From: an uncultured Oscillibacter sp.
GTDB lineage: Bacteria; Bacillota; Clostridia; Oscillospirales; Oscillospiraceae
Reading direction: 5' to 3'
DNA: 6,087 nucleotides
NCBI GenBank assembly: GCA_910585165.1
Contig: CAJUBX010000102.1
Location: forward strand, 1-6,087
Shown here: positions 5,754-6,087 of the stretch, piece after piece
How positions within the stretch are numbered: the stretch's first letter is position 1
Layout of the letters: each line of letters starts with the position of its first letter
Position numbers and translations under genes: made by a program
Notes under the pieces: generated by a model
Told to the model about the DNA's origin: nothing
Database searches by the model: none
The model's input: the letters and a program-made list of their open reading frames with translations, nothing else

Positions 5754-6087
5754 GCGTCTCCCTCCAGGGGGAAGGTCACAATGACCGTAAACAGGTCCGC
5801 CACCGTCTCCACCCGGAAGCTTCCGCCGCAGGCCTCCGTAAAGGATTTGGCGATGCTCAGGCCCAGCCCGCTGCCGCCGTCGGTGCGGCTTTCGTCTCCC
5901 CGGACGAAGCGGGCGGCGAAGTCCACCCCCTCGGAAAGCTCCGTCCGGCTGGTGTTCCGGATGCTGGCCTGAGCCAGGCCGGCGGCCTCCGTGCCTTCCG
6001 CCGTCTTCAGCTCCAGATACACCCGGCTTCCCTCCAGGGCATAGCGCAGGGCGTTGTCGATGAGGTTTTGGAACACCCGGTAAAGCC
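5750..6087 (-). CDS. Sensor histidine kinase, C-terminal ATPase part (5' end outside window)
   Basis: The frame is open from the right edge (first full codon 6085-6083, reading LYRVFQNLIDNALRYA) to the TGA at 5752-5750. The visible 111 codons are the HATPase catalytic domain: the N-box with QNLIDNALRYA (about 6071-6039), then FAARFVRGDESR and the G2 glycine loop GGSGLGLSIAKSF (about 5879-5841), then the C-terminal strand DLFTVIVTF. The listed GTG at 6076 is internal, not a start, because homologous sequence continues upstream of it. A canonical G1 box (DxGxG) is not found; IRNTSR stands in its place, as I recall from one Firmicute, VanS-like kinase group. Such kinases autophosphorylate and pass phosphate to a response regulator, presumably encoded just outside the window. 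The stop overlaps the lipoprotein start by four bases, so the two genes are co-transcribed and probably translationally coupled. Confidence 0.93.
   Translation of the reverse strand, partial: LYRVFQNLIDNALRYALEGSRVYLELKTAEGTEAAGLAQASIRNTSRTELSEGVDFAARFVRGDESRTDGGSGLGLSIAKSFTEACGGSFRVETVADLFTVIVTFPLEGDA

Noticed and set aside
5019..5972. 317-codon plus-strand frame opposite the lipoprotein and kinase
   Set aside because: The minus strand carries a recognisable kinase domain and a lipobox protein with coupled starts; this frame has neither motif nor ribosome site.

Overview
The window comes from a GC-rich, endospore-forming Firmicute. Strong GGAGG-type ribosome binding sites, two Gram-positive-style lipoproteins, a SpoIIE sporulation phosphatase and a Firmicute-type sensor kinase end all point that way. 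The GC-rich codon use (many GCC, CTG, GGC and CGG codons) suggests a gut Oscillospiraceae-type anaerobe (Flavonifractor/Pseudoflavonifractor-like). The genus is inference from style, not from a search.

Layout, left to right. (1) 1-533, minus strand: the N-terminal part of a lipoprotein with a D-x-D-G-D-G loop, running off the left edge. (2) 534-698: an AT-rich divergent intergenic region. (3) 699-1340, plus: a cytosolic Mn/Fe superoxide dismutase with an intact metal site and Mn-type outer-sphere residues. (4) 1341-1484: a near-consensus sigma-A promoter whose -10 runs into a perfect 18-bp inverted repeat followed by a T-run. (5) 1485-2594, plus: a stand-alone EIIC-like polytopic membrane protein of the PfoR/PTS_EIIC_2 type, closed by a strong terminator at 2605-2644. 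(6) 2645-2815: leader of the next gene, with overlapping, mutually exclusive inverted repeats. (7) 2816-4852, plus: spoIIE, with membrane domain, short central region and C-terminal PP2C phosphatase. Its stop codon lies in the loop of its own terminator. (8) 4872-5753, minus: a lipoprotein with two copies of an 85-residue module. It converges on spoIIE and is translationally coupled (ATGA overlap) to (9) 5750-6087, minus: the C-terminal ATPase end of a sensor histidine kinase that enters from the right.

The three plus-strand genes look like separate transcription units, each with its own terminator. SOD handles superoxide. SpoIIE dephosphorylates SpoIIAA to release sigma-F in the forespore. 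The EIIC-like protein is a transporter or membrane regulator of unknown substrate. The minus-strand kinase and lipoprotein form the end of an operon, probably a two-component system with a surface-anchored accessory protein.

Most of the window is ordinary chromosomal sequence. I found no mobile element, CRISPR array, RNA gene or clearly new system. The items most worth a second look are the promoter fused to a perfect palindrome ahead of the EIIC gene, the kinase-coupled duplicated-module lipoprotein, and the switching-hairpin leader of spoIIE.
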